NCBI GenBank assembly: GCA_004297765.1
Contig: SCTZ01000173.1
Coordinates: 1-64,000, forward strand
Source of the DNA: Chloroflexota bacterium
GTDB lineage: Bacteria > Chloroflexota > Dehalococcoidia > FW602-bin16
DNA: 64,000 bases
Direction of reading: 5' to 3'
Shown here: positions 34,921-42,827 of the stretch, one piece after another
Layout: every line of letters starts with the position of its first letter
Numbering within the stretch: the first letter of the stretch is position 1
The notes under the pieces: generated by a model
What the model saw: the letters and a program-made list of their open reading frames with translations, nothing else
Database searches by the model: none
What the model was told of the DNA's origin: nothing
Made by a program: the position numbers and the translations under genes

Positions 34921-35422
34921 GCCGCACAGTGAGCAACTCGTCGAGTTGACGCGCGGCATCCTCCTGCATTCCTGGCAGAACGTGCGAGTACAGGTCCATG
35001 GTGATCGCGACACCGGCATGGACTAGCCGCTCACTCACTACCTTGGCCGGGATGTTCTGCAAGAGCAGCAAGGTCGCGTGTGTGTGGCGCAGGCCGTGAA
35101 ACGGGATGCGACGCACGCCCGCCGCGTCACAGGTTCGCAGAAAAGCGTGGTACAGGTTCCCTGGGTCTATCGGCGTGCCCTGTGGCGTGCAGAAGACCAG
35201 ATCGTTGTCCTGCCACGCCGGCCCCAACATCAGACGTCCAGCGTTCTGCTTCGCCTTGTGCGCCTTCAGAAGCTCCAACACTCCATCCGATAGGGCGATG
35301 CGTCGGCGGCCGCGTGCGCTCTTTGGTTGGCCGAAAACCAACCCACGGCGTTGCCACCCTTTATCCGCCTCCCCTACGGGCAGGTGCTGGACGCGCATGA
35401 CTTCGGAACGCACGCGTTCCAT
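34901..35422 (-). pseudogene. Tyrosine integrase, truncated (C-terminal catalytic part only)
   Basis: 173 aa from ATG 35422. It holds the end of a phage-type tyrosine recombinase: GLVFGQPKSARGRRRIALSD, FHGLRHTHATLLLLQ with the H-x-x-R box, and the nucleophile Tyr in ITMDLYSHVLPG. The N-terminal arm-binding and core domains and the first catalytic Arg region (usually G-x-R-x-x-E) are missing. In the same frame a stop occurs at 35504-35506, only ~27 codons upstream. Full-length relatives are ~350-400 aa, so this copy is likely inactive. Confidence 0.82.
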
Positions 35423-35607
35423 GTCCGGGTCCGGTGCGAGCGGTGTAAGGGCGGCCGGTAGGTGAACAGAGCCCCAGCAGTTGCCCCTGGGGCTCGCCTC
35501 TCTCTACCTGGCTCTGCGATTCGGTAGCCACTACCGAAAGGACCGAAACGTGAACACCACTGCAATCTACCAGCTTCCTCAGCGCAGGCGGGTCTGCGCT
35601 CATTCCT

Positions 35608-35629
35608 TTTGCCCACGATTTGCCCACGG
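35608..35629 (+). repeat. TTTGCCCACG direct repeats, right set
   Basis: Two copies of TTTGCCCACG (35608-35617 and 35619-35628) match the three left-hand copies at 34216-34253. With them they bracket the integrase remnant and the glycosylase-like gene. Confidence 0.55.
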
Positions 35630-35740
35630 ACTGCCCGAATAGGACTTGACGATGATACAGGCAGGCGCGTTTGCGGCACCGGGACGCCAAACCAGGGATG
35701 GGGATAGACGGGCAAAGATGACCAAAAGCCAACTTCAGAA

Positions 35741-35777
35741 CAGAGGGTCGGGGGTTCGAATCCCTCCAGGCGCGCCA
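35741..35777 (+). other. tRNA 3' fragment, probable attachment-site scar
   Basis: The sequence has a complete T-arm (GGGGG-TTCGAAT-CCCTC) followed by CAGGCGC, a discriminator G and CCA. It lacks the 5' half of a tRNA, so it is not functional. Such 3' fragments mark the distal end of elements integrated into tRNA genes. The matching intact tRNA, which should begin GCGCCTG, is not in this window. The 35423-35897 gap holds nothing else I can name. Confidence 0.65.
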
Positions 35778-35897
35778 TAGAAAGAGTGAACACGAGCCAG
35801 ATATGAGCCATCCGAACCACTAAGTGGCCGGGTCGCTCATCTGCTTTTGGCACCGGATTGGCACCGAGGGCATGAAGAGGGCGCTTACGGCACCTTG

Positions 35898-36689
35898 TTA
35901 CCGTCCCGTGAACCGCGAAGCACGCTTGGCGAGAAAGGCCTCGATACCCTCGCGGAAATCCTCTGTCGTGCCAGACTGAGCAATCGACCACCCTTCTTGG
36001 TTCAGTTGCGCGGCCAAGTCCGATTGCAGTGCGCTATTCAACAGCTGCTTGGTGCGACCGATGGCTACTGTCGGACCAGATGCAAGGCGAGCCGCCAGTT
36101 CGTACGTTGCCTGCGCAAGCTCTTTCGCCGGCGCTACACGGTGAACTAACCCCAATTGGAGCGCCTCTGCCGCATCAATATTCCTCGGCAGCAAGAATAG
36201 TTCGGTCGCCTTGAAATGCCCGAGCGACTTGGTGAGGAAGTAGCTAGTGCCGCAGTCTGGCGACGCGGCGATGTTTAGGTAGGCAGTGTTGAACTTCGCA
36301 GCGTCCGACGCGATGCGCAGATCGCAGGCCATGGCAATGCCAAGGCCGCCACCAGCTGTGACACCGTTGATAGAGGCGACCACTGGCTTCGGCAATTCCC
36401 TTATCGCCAGAATCGCGTCGTGAACGGACTTCGTAAGCTTGAGAAAGAAAGCCAACACATCGCCTTCCAACGCGTCCCGCATCCCGCGAATGTCTCCACC
36501 ACTTGAGAACGCCTGGCCCACGCCCGTGATCACTACCGCTCGTACATCTTTCCGTTCTGCACATCGCTTCAGTGCGTCCAGAAGCTCCCATCCCATTTGG
36601 ATGCTCAAGGCGTTGAAGGTCTCTGGGCGGTTCAACACAATGGTAGCCACGCCATCCTTTTCGTGATATTGGAGTGATTGGAAGGTCAT
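35898..36689 (-). CDS. Enoyl-CoA hydratase/isomerase family protein, PaaG-like
   Basis: 263 aa, one crotonase domain of normal length. The oxyanion-hole regions are FSSGGDIRGM and TAGGGLGIAMACDLRIAS. The first catalytic Glu of true hydratases (in GGG-x-E) is Gly here, while an Asp stands in AASPDCGTSYF. In PaaG-type isomerases (ring-epoxide or double-bond isomerases) the catalytic residue is such an Asp. So double-bond isomerisation or ring chemistry on a CoA ester is more likely than simple hydration. It is the last gene of the minus-strand arm of the catabolic locus. Confidence 0.85.
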   Translation of the reverse strand: MTFQSLQYHEKDGVATIVLNRPETFNALSIQMGWELLDALKRCAERKDVRAVVITGVGQAFSSGGDIRGMRDALEGDVLAFFLKLTKSVHDAILAIRELPKPVVASINGVTAGGGLGIAMACDLRIASDAAKFNTAYLNIAASPDCGTSYFLTKSLGHFKATELFLLPRNIDAAEALQLGLVHRVAPAKELAQATYELAARLASGPTVAIGRTKQLLNSALQSDLAAQLNQEGWSIAQSGTTEDFREGIEAFLAKRASRFTGR

Positions 36690-36737
36690 TACCGGATGCC
36701 TCCTAGTCTCAAATTAGCTCTTCGAGGGAAGGCGCTC

Positions 36738-37532
36738 TCAGGAGGCTCTGCAGCTGAGTCCGCCGTCTACGATGAGCTCGATGCCGGTGATATACCTGGC
36801 TTCGTCCGACGCAAGAAACAATGCAGCGTGAGCGGCATCCCAAGCATCCCCCATTCTTCCCATCGGGCACTGCCTGCTTCGGGTTTCAACCATTCTGTCC
36901 GAGTCGCCGTCAAACAGGCTCTTCAATTGTTCGATAACCGGAGTGTGGAGCAATCCCAGCAAGATGCAGTTGGCTCGGATATTCTTGCTCGCGTATTGCA
37001 GAGCGATACTCTTCGTCAGCACGTTTACGCCCGCCTTTGTCACGCTGTAGGCGATCATTGGCGAGCCAAGTTCACGGATGGAGGCTACAGAGGATACGTT
37101 GACAATTGCGCCCGAGCCTTGCCTTTCCATGTGCGGCAAGACGCACTTGCAGGTCAAGAAAGCGCTCTTGAGGTTCACCGCAGTGACGCGGTCCCATTCT
37201 TCTTCGCCAATCTGCACGGCACCGCCAAGCGAGGGAATGCCAACATTGTTGTGGAGAATGTCAATCCCGCCATAAACGTGGACGCACTGCTCAACAAGCG
37301 CATTCACGTCACTCGATTTGGAGACGTCCCCCTTGTACACTTCGCACTCGCCGCCCTCGTGATCGATGATCGCTTTGGTCTCTTCTACAGCGGCAGGATT
37401 CTTATCAACGGCGAAGACCTTTGCCCCCTGTCGCGAAAAGAGCACAGCAGTCGCCTTGCCGTTGCCCCAGCCCGGCCCGCTGGATCCAGCTCCAGTGACG
37501 ATGGCCACTTTGTTTCTCAGGCGCTTACACAC
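36738..37532 (-). CDS. Short-chain dehydrogenase/reductase
   Basis: 264 aa classical SDR. The NAD(P)-binding start is TGAGSSGPGWGNGKATAV, with a few extra residues in the usual TGxxxGxG loop. The NNVG motif and the catalytic Ser and Tyr-x3-Lys (VSSVASI, AYSVTKAG) are intact. It ends IELIVDGGLS. It would oxidise an alcohol or reduce a ketone, likely on the CoA-bound intermediate of the locus. An Asp in AVDKNP after the second strand suggests NAD(H). It lies between the regulator and the crotonase on the same strand. Confidence 0.88.
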   Translation of the reverse strand: MCKRLRNKVAIVTGAGSSGPGWGNGKATAVLFSRQGAKVFAVDKNPAAVEETKAIIDHEGGECEVYKGDVSKSSDVNALVEQCVHVYGGIDILHNNVGIPSLGGAVQIGEEEWDRVTAVNLKSAFLTCKCVLPHMERQGSGAIVNVSSVASIRELGSPMIAYSVTKAGVNVLTKSIALQYASKNIRANCILLGLLHTPVIEQLKSLFDGDSDRMVETRSRQCPMGRMGDAWDAAHAALFLASDEARYITGIELIVDGGLSCRAS

Positions 37533-37549
37533 TTGTGATTCATCCCGCT

Positions 37550-38443
37550 TCAGGTTCCTCTTTCCGACAGCGCTTGGGAGATTGACGCCGCTGCTTGCTC
37601 GACGAGTGGGAGCAGCACTTGAATCCGGCTTTGGGTGAGACGCCGGTCCGGACCGTAAGCTGCGATAGAGGCTACGACTGTCCCAAGGGGGTTCTTGACG
37701 GGAGCTGCTATCCCCACTCCCCCAGGCATCCGCTCGCCATGGCTAATTGCGTAACCCTGCTCCCGAATCTGGTGCAGTTGCGTTAGTAACTCATACTTCT
37801 GGGTCTCCGTCTCGATGGTTGTAGGTCCTAAGTATTGCTGAATTATCTCCTCGATATCTTCAGGAGGAAGATGCGCAAGCAGTACTTTGCCGAGCGCTCC
37901 TTTGCATAGGGGTAGGCCACTTCCTATCTCCGTCGAGCAGCGCAACTCCTGTGTGCTCTCCACCTGCAGGAGAGCAATTCGCTGGTAACCCAGCCGCACG
38001 CTCAGTACAACGGTCTCGCCACATTGGTCACGAAGCTGGTGAAGGTAAGGTAGACTCGTCGAGGGCAAATCTCCACTACTGAGAAACTTTGATGCTATCC
38101 TGACCAACCCGTAGCCAATTTCGTACCGGTGAGTGACTGGATTGGCGAGGATCAATCCCTCATCCTCAAGGACGCTCAGCATCCTATGCGCTGTGGTCTT
38201 GGTCATGCCAACTGTCTCGGCTAGTTCGCTGACTCCAAGCCCACGCCGCTCTTCGCTCAGACAGAACAACACGCGCACGGCTCTCCTGACCGCCTTTGCC
38301 GCGCCCTCGTGGGTTGTCGCGGATGCTCTTTTTGCAGAATCCTTTGGCTGCCGGCGATCTTTCTCCACCATTCCTACAGCTCCAGCTGCACCTCGCCGAG
38401 TGGCATGCATCATCGCACTCACCTCACCAGAATTCGCAAACAT
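37550..38443 (-). CDS. IclR-family transcriptional regulator
   Basis: 297 aa. The winged helix at ~65-120 reads LGVSELAETVGMTKTTAHRM, followed by ALVEDEG-like LSVLEDEGLI. The effector domain shows PLCKGALGKVLLAHLPPEDI and MPGGVGIAAPVKNPLG. The N-terminus carries an extra ~55 residues rich in Ala, Arg and Lys; a later start (Met at MVEKDRR) is possible. IclR proteins control aromatic and carboxylate catabolism by binding a substrate-derived effector. It is divergent from the plus-strand cluster, with a palindrome and a strong promoter in between, so it probably controls both arms. Confidence 0.92.
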   Translation of the reverse strand: MFANSGEVSAMMHATRRGAAGAVGMVEKDRRQPKDSAKRASATTHEGAAKAVRRAVRVLFCLSEERRGLGVSELAETVGMTKTTAHRMLSVLEDEGLILANPVTHRYEIGYGLVRIASKFLSSGDLPSTSLPYLHQLRDQCGETVVLSVRLGYQRIALLQVESTQELRCSTEIGSGLPLCKGALGKVLLAHLPPEDIEEIIQQYLGPTTIETETQKYELLTQLHQIREQGYAISHGERMPGGVGIAAPVKNPLGTVVASIAAYGPDRRLTQSRIQVLLPLVEQAAASISQALSERGT

Positions 38444-38476
38444 TCTACCTTGTCGACTGCCATCTTGTCAATATTG

Positions 38477-38491
38477 TGGAATACTGTTCCA
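38477..38491. promoter_or_regulatory. Candidate operator palindrome for the IclR-type regulator
   Basis: TGGAATACTGTTCCA is a 15-base near-perfect inverted repeat (one mismatch). It lies seven bases upstream of the -35 box of the plus-strand promoter at 38498 and about 35 bases from the regulator start, where a divergent autoregulator would bind. Confidence 0.5.
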
Positions 38492-38497
38492 AAACTA

Positions 38498-38526
38498 TTG
38501 ACAAAGCTTCGAGGCAGTATTACAAT
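38498..38526 (+). promoter_or_regulatory. Consensus promoter of the catabolic cluster
   Basis: TTGACA (38498-38503) and TACAAT (38521-38526) are 17 bases apart. The first gene starts at 38882, so the leader is about 350 bases and contains no convincing ORF. This is the only strong promoter I found in the plus-strand arm, which suggests a very long transcript. Confidence 0.75.
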
Positions 38527-38881
38527 GGCTCCAGTCGAACCAAGAGTTTGGTATCGCGTTCCACTCTAGGCATCCCGGCAGGGTCCCTACCATCCAACGG
38601 CACCCTCGCGCCAATGGCACCCATCGCGCCCTTTGCATTCACTTTCGTCATCCATTGCACTAATTGTCATTGAACCGGTTGTGTTGTCTTCGCTATCTCG
38701 AGCTTGTTACATGCACATCGCAGCAGGGAGATAGTTTCAACAACGCAGTCTTAACGTCAACCACAACTATCTCCTCAACTGCGGAGCAGTTCATGCCCAA
38801 CCTGAAGCAGGGGCTTGGTACGGAAGAGCGCTCTGCGCAATGCCGTTGGCCGGGCAAATAACGCGTATTGAGGAGGCGCAA

Positions 38882-39385
38882 GTGGATGAAAAGTTTCCGA
38901 TGCTGAAAGATGCCTACGAACAGGGCCGTGCTATGGTCAAGCAGCTATGGGGTGCTCAAACAGAGGAGATCTTCGACGTTCTAGCCTCTGGCCCGGATAC
39001 TTTCAACCTCGATACCGAGGCGTGGGCCTTCGGCTACATCTTCCAGAGACCACCGCTAGATCTTAGGATCAGAGCGCTCATAAACGTCGGAATAATGACC
39101 GCCCTGGATCGCCGGTCTATCCTGCGGACGTGGATCGTTGGGGCGCTCAACGCAGGCTGCGCGAGTGATGAGGTGCGCGAGGCGATCATCCAGGCATCTC
39201 TTTACGCAGGCTTGCCACCGACGCATGCCGGCCTGATTATGCTGAAGGAGGTACTCGAGGAACGGGAGTCTTCTGGACAGCAGACGCAACTTCACGATAT
39301 CTATTCCATCTATTACGGCCATTCCGGCTGCAAGTATTACAGCGGCCCAGATACCTCACGAGACGATGCAGAGTCAGATCGGTGA
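38882..39385 (+). CDS. Carboxymuconolactone decarboxylase (CMD)-fold protein 1
   Basis: About 167 aa from GTG 38882, behind GAGGAGG; an ATG at 38840 is in frame but lacks a site. The CMD core is clear in FQRPPLDLRIRALINVGIMT and WIVGALNAGCASDEVREAII, ending in LYAGLPPTHAGLIML. The family includes decarboxylases/lyases of lactone ring cleavage and peroxidase-like enzymes that use a Cys-x2-Cys. That pair is not present here, so a peroxidase role is unlikely. A ~35-residue Tyr/Asp-rich tail follows. It begins the plus-strand arm, paired with the next gene. Confidence 0.85.
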   Translation: MDEKFPMLKDAYEQGRAMVKQLWGAQTEEIFDVLASGPDTFNLDTEAWAFGYIFQRPPLDLRIRALINVGIMTALDRRSILRTWIVGALNAGCASDEVREAIIQASLYAGLPPTHAGLIMLKEVLEERESSGQQTQLHDIYSIYYGHSGCKYYSGPDTSRDDAESDR

Positions 39386-39473
39386 GACCTTGAATAGTGG
39401 ATCTTCGGCGCACCCAAACTCGAGCTTGAGGAAAGCGCGCGTGAATCTATAGATCTGGATAAGGAGGTAAACC

Positions 39474-39884
39474 TTGTCAACACAGGACGTCATGAAAGAA
39501 GAGACCCGGCGCAAAGCAAGCGAAGTGATGGACCAGGTCTGGGGCGCTCAAGCCGCCGAAGTATTCGGCCCTCTCGCCGTCGGAGACGACTCATTCGACA
39601 AGGATGTTATGGCGTGGTGGAGCATCATCTTTCAACGGCCCGGACTGGACTTGAAGACCAGATTGCTGATCTGCCTGGCCGCGGTTACTGTGCAAGATCG
39701 GCTCGGCTTTATGCGCGGCTTCATCACCGCCGCATTAAATGCAGGCTGCAGCGAGACCGAGGTTCGTGAGACGATCGTGCAGGTGCATCTCCTTGGTGGG
39801 TTCCCTACCAGCCGAAACGCTTTGATAGTCCTTTCCGAAGTGCTTGAGGAAAGGGCCGGCGAACGCGAACGCCGACCGGTATAG
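39474..39884 (+). CDS. Carboxymuconolactone decarboxylase (CMD)-fold protein 2
   Basis: 136 aa from TTG 39474, justified by a perfect AAGGAGGT site seven bases upstream. The same architecture as the preceding gene is seen in FQRPGLDLKTRLLICLAAVT, FITAALNAGCSETEVRETIV and VHLLGGFPTSRNALIVL. The two are clear paralogues and may form a mixed oligomer. Neither has the peroxidase Cys pair. Their position at the head of a carboxylate-degradation cluster favours a decarboxylase, lyase or isomerase role. Confidence 0.87.
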   Translation: MSTQDVMKEETRRKASEVMDQVWGAQAAEVFGPLAVGDDSFDKDVMAWWSIIFQRPGLDLKTRLLICLAAVTVQDRLGFMRGFITAALNAGCSETEVRETIVQVHLLGGFPTSRNALIVLSEVLEERAGERERRPV

Positions 39885-39920
39885 TCCTAAAGAACAAAGC
39901 AACTGAAGGAGGCAAGGGAA

Positions 39921-40565
39921 GTGACCGAAGCAAAAAGGCGATACGTGCCTATGAGAGATACCCGATTCTTCCCAGCGCACGTAAGCCCGGAACGGGCCCA
40001 GGCCGTGGCGGAGTTCAAGATCGATATCGAGGATCTCACCGTAGACGACCTGCTCAACTACTACGCCAATCAAACCTTCAAGACAATAATGATGTGGTAT
40101 TTCGTGGTCCGTGACATGTGGGGAGAAGATGCCAGCAAGGAGGCGCTGGCGAAGTTTGCTGAAGTCGCCGGAACGCGACGGATGCAACTCTGGCTCAAGA
40201 AGTTCGACACGGATGCGATAAACAGTGAACAAATGGCCCTCGGGCAGGATCTTTGCCACGTGCTGTACGGCCCTGCTGGTCTACCGGCATACGCCCAGTA
40301 CGAAGGTGACACCTGCGTGGTGCGGCGAACAAACTGCCCTTGGTACGAGGCGACAAAAACACTGGGGCTAGACCCGAAGCTCTGCTTGACGTACTGTGAC
40401 AATTCCTCTTCACAATATGGGAAGGTGCAGCCTGGAGCGAAGTCAGACCGGCCGAAGAGCCTTCCCCTAGGAGATCCCTACTGCGAGCACGTTTTCTCCG
40501 GTCTGAAGGCGGCACCGCCGACGGACGCTGGTAAGGTGCCTTGGCCCGATGAGGTCAAAGACTAG
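39921..40565 (+). CDS. ATC-hydrolase-like Cys-rich protein 1 (PF14196-like)
   Basis: 214 aa from GTG 39921, behind AAGGAGGCAAGGGAA. The C-terminal half has the pattern seen in L-2-amino-thiazoline-4-carboxylate hydrolase-like proteins: RRTNCPWYEA, LCLTYCD and GDPYCEHVF. The four cysteines could bind a metal or an Fe-S cluster. Members of the family are found in many anaerobes with no known substrate, and hydrolysis of a thiazoline ring is not expected here. A relative follows at 45106-45597, on the far side of the AOR gene. Function is unknown; the family call is moderately sure. Confidence 0.6.
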   Translation: MTEAKRRYVPMRDTRFFPAHVSPERAQAVAEFKIDIEDLTVDDLLNYYANQTFKTIMMWYFVVRDMWGEDASKEALAKFAEVAGTRRMQLWLKKFDTDAINSEQMALGQDLCHVLYGPAGLPAYAQYEGDTCVVRRTNCPWYEATKTLGLDPKLCLTYCDNSSSQYGKVQPGAKSDRPKSLPLGDPYCEHVFSGLKAAPPTDAGKVPWPDEVKD

Positions 40566-40573
40566 TCCAGTTC

Positions 40574-40710
40574 ATTAAGTGCGTCGTTCCGTAAGTCAGT
40601 ACCACACTGCGGAGACGGCGCAGTTGGACCGCCGCCGTAGACCGCCGCGGTTTCCGAAACCGCAGCGATCTTCTCAGACAGGATGCCGCACTTGAGGAAC
40701 GACGCACTAA
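40574..40710. repeat. MITE-like inverted-repeat element, copy 2
   Basis: TTAAGTGCGTCGTTCC (40575-40590) is mirrored by GGAACGACGCACTAA (40696-40710), and the inner ends AAGT/ACTT also match. The termini are the same as those of the element at 9975-10258. The middle differs: here it holds GACCGCCGCGGTTTCCGAAA from 40640, an imperfect copy of the palindrome at 32302-32333. It lies inside the catabolic cluster, between two same-strand genes, with no transposase. Confidence 0.72.
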
Positions 40711-40739
40711 GACATACTCACAACGGAGGGGGATCGCCG

Positions 40740-42725
40740 ATGTCCAGTCAATTCCAGTACTTGTTTTCGCCGGTCAGGATCGGAAACCTGGAGATCAAGA
40801 ACAGGGTAGTGAGCACTGCTCACGTCACCTTCTTTGCCGAGAACAATATGCCGAGTGAGCGACATGTCCACTATCATTCGGAGCGAGCAAAGGGGGGCGT
40901 GGGTCTAATCGTTCACGAAGCAGTCACGGTGCATCCCTCATCCTTCCCTTACGAAGGAATCATCTTCGGGTATGACGAACGGGTGATTCCCGGGTTCAAG
41001 CGCACAACCGATGCCGTGCACCAACATGATGCCAAGATCTTTTGCGAGGTTTTCCACAAAGGACGTCAGGTCAATAGCATACTCAGTCGTCGCAGCACGC
41101 TGGCTCCTTCAGCGACACGATGTATTCGGAATCGTGAGACACCGAAAGTGATGGAAAAGGAGGAGATTGAAGAGATAATTCAGGGCTTCGCCACAACGGC
41201 GCGGAATGTCCGAGAAGGCGGCTTTGATGGCGTGGAGTTGCACTGCACTCACGGCTACCTGCTGCAGCAGTGGCTCTCCCCCATCAGCAACAAGCGAACG
41301 GACGAATACGGTGGTAGTCTGGCAAACCGCGTGCGATTCGTGGTCGAGACTATCGACGCCGTGAGAGCGGCCGTGGGCAATGATTTCGTGGTGGGAATCA
41401 GGTTGGTGGGCGATGAGTTCACGCCTGGCGGCCTTACCCTCCGAGATATGCAGGAGATCGCACCACTCCTGACTGCCTCCGGCAAACTGGACTACATCAG
41501 CGTAAGCCATTCCACGTACTTCTCGCTTGAAATGGTCATACCACCCAGTTACGTCCCATTGGGAGCGTTTGTTAGCCTTTCTGCCGGCATCAAGGAGTCG
41601 GTAGAAGATCTGCCGATTATCGGCGTTGGCAGGATCAATGATCCCGTGCAAGCGGAAAAGGTTCTTGCCGATGGACACGCAGACCTGGTTGGTATGACAC
41701 GGGCAAATATCTGTGATCCCCAATTAGCCAACAAGGCTAGAGATGGGCGATTGAATGATATCCGCACCTGCATCGCCTGCAATACCTGTATTGGCCGCGT
41801 ATTCTCCCACAAACCGGTGACTTGCTTGCAGAACCCGGCGGTCGGCTTTGAGGTCACATGCGGGGTGGACGCTACCAAACCCGCTGCTGTCCGAAAGAAA
41901 GTCATGGTTGTAGGTGGAGGTCCCGCGGGTCTGAAAGCGGCAGAAACGGCGGCGATCCGCGGCCACGACGTGACCGTATATGAGAAGGATGGTGCCTTGG
42001 GCGGCCAGGTCGCACTTTCTGAGAAGGCGGCCAGCCGCCAGGAGTTTGCCGGCTCTGTTCGCAATTTGAAGAAATCGCTTGACGCCCTAGGGGTCAAGAT
42101 TGTCCTCGATACGCCGGTAACCCCCGAGATCGTGAAACGAGAAAGCCCCGATGCGGTGATCGTCGCCACCGGCTCCGCCCCTGATCGCTCTGGCGCGTCG
42201 CCGCTGTTTCCTCAGATGGATGGTCTACCGGGCGCCGACCAGAGCAACGTCCTCACCTATCGTGATGTGCTCAAGGACGGAGCGAATGTGGGACAGCACG
42301 TGGTGATAATCGACGACGAATCGCATCATCGGGCGCCCGCCATCGCAGAACTCCTCGCCGACCACGGCAAGAACGTTCGCATCGTCACCGCACTACCCCG
42401 CCTGGGGATGGAGCTCGCCCCTAATCTGGAACAACCCTTCGTGTATCGGCTCTTACAGAGAAAAGGCGTGCATATCATGACAAACACGGCCGTGAAAGCC
42501 ATTGAAGACAGCACGCTCATTACACTTGATCTGAATAACAACACGTCAGACAAGATCGAGGGGGTCGATAACGTGGTTCTCGTAATGGGCAGCGTGGCTG
42601 AAACAGCGCTATATCGCGCGCTGAAGGGACTGATCAAGGAGTTGTACTTGGTCGGGGATGCTTCTTCACCACGCTACGCCGTAGACGCGATGTTTGATGC
42701 GTTCCACGCCGGTCTCGCAGTCTAG
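40740..42725 (+). CDS. Fe-S/FMN/FAD old yellow enzyme (2,4-dienoyl-CoA reductase / 2-enoate reductase type)
   Basis: About 661 aa from ATG 40740, behind GGAGGGGGA; the frame opens in the repeat at 40683. Residues ~1-350 form the FMN TIM barrel (VRIGNLEIKNRVV, FDGVELHCTHGYLLQQWLSP). The 4Fe-4S site is in CIACNTCIG and following VTCLQNP. The C-terminal FAD/NAD(P) domain starts VMVVGGGPAGLKAAETAA. Such proteins pass electrons from NAD(P)H via FAD and Fe-S to FMN and reduce activated C=C bonds of CoA esters or enoates. In this locus it likely reduces an unsaturated or cyclic intermediate. Confidence 0.92.
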   Translation: MSSQFQYLFSPVRIGNLEIKNRVVSTAHVTFFAENNMPSERHVHYHSERAKGGVGLIVHEAVTVHPSSFPYEGIIFGYDERVIPGFKRTTDAVHQHDAKIFCEVFHKGRQVNSILSRRSTLAPSATRCIRNRETPKVMEKEEIEEIIQGFATTARNVREGGFDGVELHCTHGYLLQQWLSPISNKRTDEYGGSLANRVRFVVETIDAVRAAVGNDFVVGIRLVGDEFTPGGLTLRDMQEIAPLLTASGKLDYISVSHSTYFSLEMVIPPSYVPLGAFVSLSAGIKESVEDLPIIGVGRINDPVQAEKVLADGHADLVGMTRANICDPQLANKARDGRLNDIRTCIACNTCIGRVFSHKPVTCLQNPAVGFEVTCGVDATKPAAVRKKVMVVGGGPAGLKAAETAAIRGHDVTVYEKDGALGGQVALSEKAASRQEFAGSVRNLKKSLDALGVKIVLDTPVTPEIVKRESPDAVIVATGSAPDRSGASPLFPQMDGLPGADQSNVLTYRDVLKDGANVGQHVVIIDDESHHRAPAIAELLADHGKNVRIVTALPRLGMELAPNLEQPFVYRLLQRKGVHIMTNTAVKAIEDSTLITLDLNNNTSDKIEGVDNVVLVMGSVAETALYRALKGLIKELYLVGDASSPRYAVDAMFDAFHAGLAV

Positions 42726-42827
42726 TTGGGAAAGGCGTTAGCGCAAAGTTCTGGCCAGCATCTCTAGGCTCGTGGAGACCTCGTTGGCTCCAGGCGCGGA
42801 TGCTGAGACTGGGTAGAGGGCATAGTC

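Noticed and set aside
33976-35777. The tRNA 3' fragment as a copy of one of the four tRNAs of the array
   Set aside because: Its acceptor end (CAGGCGC-G-CCA) differs from all four. The likeness to the last tRNA-Val is limited to the T-arm, which is similar in most tRNAs.
35374-35991. Minus-strand frame that could extend the integrase upstream
   Set aside because: It is in a different frame from the integrase catalytic part and contains no integrase motif. The in-frame extension meets a stop at 35504-35506.
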